Below, piece after piece: positions 24,412 through 25,785 of a stretch of 25,785 bases of DNA. Within the stretch, counting starts at the first letter, position 1, and each line of letters opens with the position of its first letter. A program made the position numbers and the translations under genes. This stretch comes from a virus. The DNA is taken from IMG/VR virus record IMGVR_UViG_3300039354_000258, positions 1-25,785 of that record, one strand, 5' to 3'. The notes beneath the pieces were generated by a model, which searched no databases, was not told the origin of the DNA, and saw only the letters and a list, made by a program, of their open reading frames with translations.

Positions 24412-25707
24412 TTATTGGGGTAGTTTAAGAAATACCTTCATTGAGTCTTCATCGATCCTAGTAATTTGTACTTCGATCTCATCTCCAACTCTATAGGTAT
24501 CTAATATATCACCTGGCAACTCACTAATATGTAGTAATCCTGTTACACCATCTTCGATGTTTACAAACACTCCATATTCTTTTTTGGTCTTGATTTTAGC
24601 CTTAACAACCGATGGTATTGAATACCTTGTAGAAATATTAATCCAAGGGTTTACTGTAGTAGTCTCCTTTTGAGTTAATGTAATCTTGTTGTTAGTAATA
24701 ATATCTTTTACAAAGAAGTTAATTGGTTCGCCTGGTTTAATCTCCCTAGCTTTAAATTTAACTGAAGTTTCTTCATCAAGTTCATTTGTATGGATCATAC
24801 CTGTTAAACATTTATTGAATTCAACAAATACTCCATATTTTGCTGTACCTGTTACTAAACCTGATTTAGGTTCATTAAGAGTTTCTTTTAATTCATTAAT
24901 TGAAGTTGGTATTAGAGCTTGTAAATATTTTCTATGTGAAACCACTAATGTACCACGATCTGGTGAGAAACTTACTGGAACAACATATAATTCTTCTCCA
25001 ACGATAGAACTAAAGTCTGATAATTTATTAATACCTGCAAGTGATCCTGGCATAAAGCAATCTACACCTTGTACCTTTACAATATAACCACCATTTTCAA
25101 TCATGTTATTTACCGTACCGATCCAAGCAGTATTGCCTTCGTCGATTGCAGCTCTAAGATCCATGAATGTTTTATGTTTTACACCACCAGTAATAGTACC
25201 AGTTAATGTACCTTTAGTTTCTGTAATTAAAACTGCAGTTTCCGCTCCAGGTAGAAGTTGTCTAACCTCTTCAGATTCTTTATTAGCTTTAACATAAACT
25301 AATTCTCTATAGTTAATGTCTATTGTAATATATTCTTCGGTTACTCCATGTATTGTACCGTCGTGAATTTCACCTATAAACAATTGAGGTTTAATATTCA
25401 CCATAGCACCTTTCATGATGTCATATAACTCTTGAGCATAAGGCTCTCGAGAGAATACTTGATCCCCGTCCTGTGTTTTAATATGTGGGTTTGGTTTTCG
25501 GGATGCTGTTACGCATGTTGCTTCGTAAGCTTCCCATTTGAATTCTCCTGCTTCATCATAAAATTCTGAAAAATCGTTACCGTCATCTTCTTTAGTTTTA
25601 GTAACTTCTTGTATTGGAGTTTCAGCTTGAGCTGTTTCTTGAACTAGTTCTACTGTGTTTGCCTCTTGGGCTGAAGTGTTTATTCTTCGTCTTTTTTTAT
25701 CTGACAT
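24412..25707 (-). CDS. Phage-encoded protein with four S1 RNA-binding domains
   Basis: 431 residues. Residues 1-100 are polar with a basic start (KKRRR) and an acidic stretch, with no S1 fold. Four S1 (OB-fold) domains follow at about 110-176, 193-260, 281-347 and 364-429. Domains 3 and 4 show the clearest signatures: K-Y-G-V-F-V-E-F then GMIHTNEL, and E-Y-G-V-F-V-N-I then GLLHISEL. The layout resembles a shortened ribosomal protein S1, which binds mRNA at the 30S platform. In Bacteroidota, where leaders lack SD sequences, such a protein could steer ribosomes to phage messages; RNA protection or antitermination are alternatives. The ATG is preceded only by A/T-rich sequence. Domain call is strong; the biological role is inference. 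Confidence 0.88.
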   Translation of the reverse strand: MSDKKRRRINTSAQEANTVELVQETAQAETPIQEVTKTKEDDGNDFSEFYDEAGEFKWEAYEATCVTASRKPNPHIKTQDGDQVFSREPYAQELYDIMKGAMVNIKPQLFIGEIHDGTIHGVTEEYITIDINYRELVYVKANKESEEVRQLLPGAETAVLITETKGTLTGTITGGVKHKTFMDLRAAIDEGNTAWIGTVNNMIENGGYIVKVQGVDCFMPGSLAGINKLSDFSSIVGEELYVVPVSFSPDRGTLVVSHRKYLQALIPTSINELKETLNEPKSGLVTGTAKYGVFVEFNKCLTGMIHTNELDEETSVKFKAREIKPGEPINFFVKDIITNNKITLTQKETTTVNPWINISTRYSIPSVVKAKIKTKKEYGVFVNIEDGVTGLLHISELPGDILDTYRVGDEIEVQITRIDEDSMKVFLKLPQ

Positions 25708-25735
25708 TTATTTTTTATTTAAAAGGTATTAACAT

Positions 25736-25744
25736 ATTATATAT
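25736..25744 (-). promoter_or_regulatory. Candidate late promoter-like motif ATATATAAT
   Basis: Coding-strand ATATATAAT lies 28 bases upstream of the S1-domain gene ATG. It is identical to the word before the giant gene and one base from that before the amidoligase-like gene. If real, it would drive the first visible gene and perhaps the whole block. No -35-like element is evident. Confidence 0.3.
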
Positions 25745-25748
25745 CTAC

Positions 25749-25785
25749 TTAACCTTGCTTTTTATCCATGTGCGTTCTGGCTAAT
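25749..25785 (-). other. Possible C-terminal end of an upstream gene
   Basis: The last 37 bases contain a minus-strand frame with 11 codons (ending D-K-K-Q-G) closed by TAA at 25749-25751. A second frame closes with TAA at 25762-25764, so the true frame cannot be chosen. Every other stop in the window is TAA, and genes here abut, so one of these may be the end of the preceding gene. Too short to identify. Confidence 0.25.

Noticed and set aside
1453-25707. Recoded stop codons (TAG or TGA), as in some Bacteroidota phages
   Set aside because: All genes stay open under the standard code with no internal TAG or TGA and have family-typical lengths, so recoding is not needed.
24412-25707. Bacterial chromosomal ribosomal protein S1 locus or prophage edge
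   Set aside because: The gene is shorter than typical S1, lies directly upstream of phage neck and baseplate genes on the same strand, and no bacterial genes flank it.
1450-25785. tRNA genes, CRISPR arrays or mobile elements
   Set aside because: Gaps between genes are at most about 80 bases and hold no cloverleaf, spaced direct repeats or transposase/integrase frames.

Overview
The window is a segment of a tailed bacteriophage genome: a contractile-tailed, T4-like myovirus, read from its late virion-structure block. It is AT-rich by eye, and every convincing gene lies on the minus strand, so the block is read from right (25785) to left (1). Twelve genes are packed almost end to end, with junctions from a 1-base overlap to 68 bases. 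Three features point to a Bacteroidota (flavobacterium-like), probably aquatic, host. None of the starts carries a clear Shine-Dalgarno sequence. The tail adhesins contain BACON-like domains. The last adhesin carries the Cys-Thr-Asp-Pro ... Asp-Asp-Gly-Ser-Cys motif typical of secreted Bacteroidota proteins. The host assignment is inference.

Layout in the direction of transcription. (1) 25707-24412: a protein with four S1 RNA-binding domains. (2) 24358-23045: an amidoligase-like enzyme with a repeat-rich tail. (3) 23043-22171: a neck protein resembling T4 gp13. (4) 22150-21794: baseplate wedge gp25. (5) 21786-19957: baseplate wedge gp6 (baseplate J family). (6) 19957-19685: a small basic protein of unknown role. 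(7) 19683-16885: a large protein in the gp7 position with a gpI-like segment and PKD/Ig-like domains. (8) 16877-16314: a small fibre-like protein. (9) 16290-14350 and (10) 14348-10701: two large structural proteins with coiled coils; the second also has a fibronectin-III-like part. (11) 10632-1453: a 3059-residue protein joining a host-like adhesin half to a virion-type half. (12) 1449-1: a collagen-repeat tail fibre or adhesin, cut by the window edge.

Read together, genes 3-12 build the neck, the baseplate wedges and the host-contacting fibres. The two leading genes are not obviously structural: one probably binds RNA and may favour phage translation, and the other may form amide bonds on a peptide, cell-wall or virion substrate. 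Co-directional genes, 1-20 base junctions and all-TAA stops suggest one or a few long late transcripts. An ATATATAAT-like sequence recurs in four of the wider gaps and may be a late promoter, but this is weakly supported in such AT-rich DNA. No RNA genes, CRISPR arrays, insertion sequences or integrases were seen, and no gene-free stretch exceeds about 80 bases.
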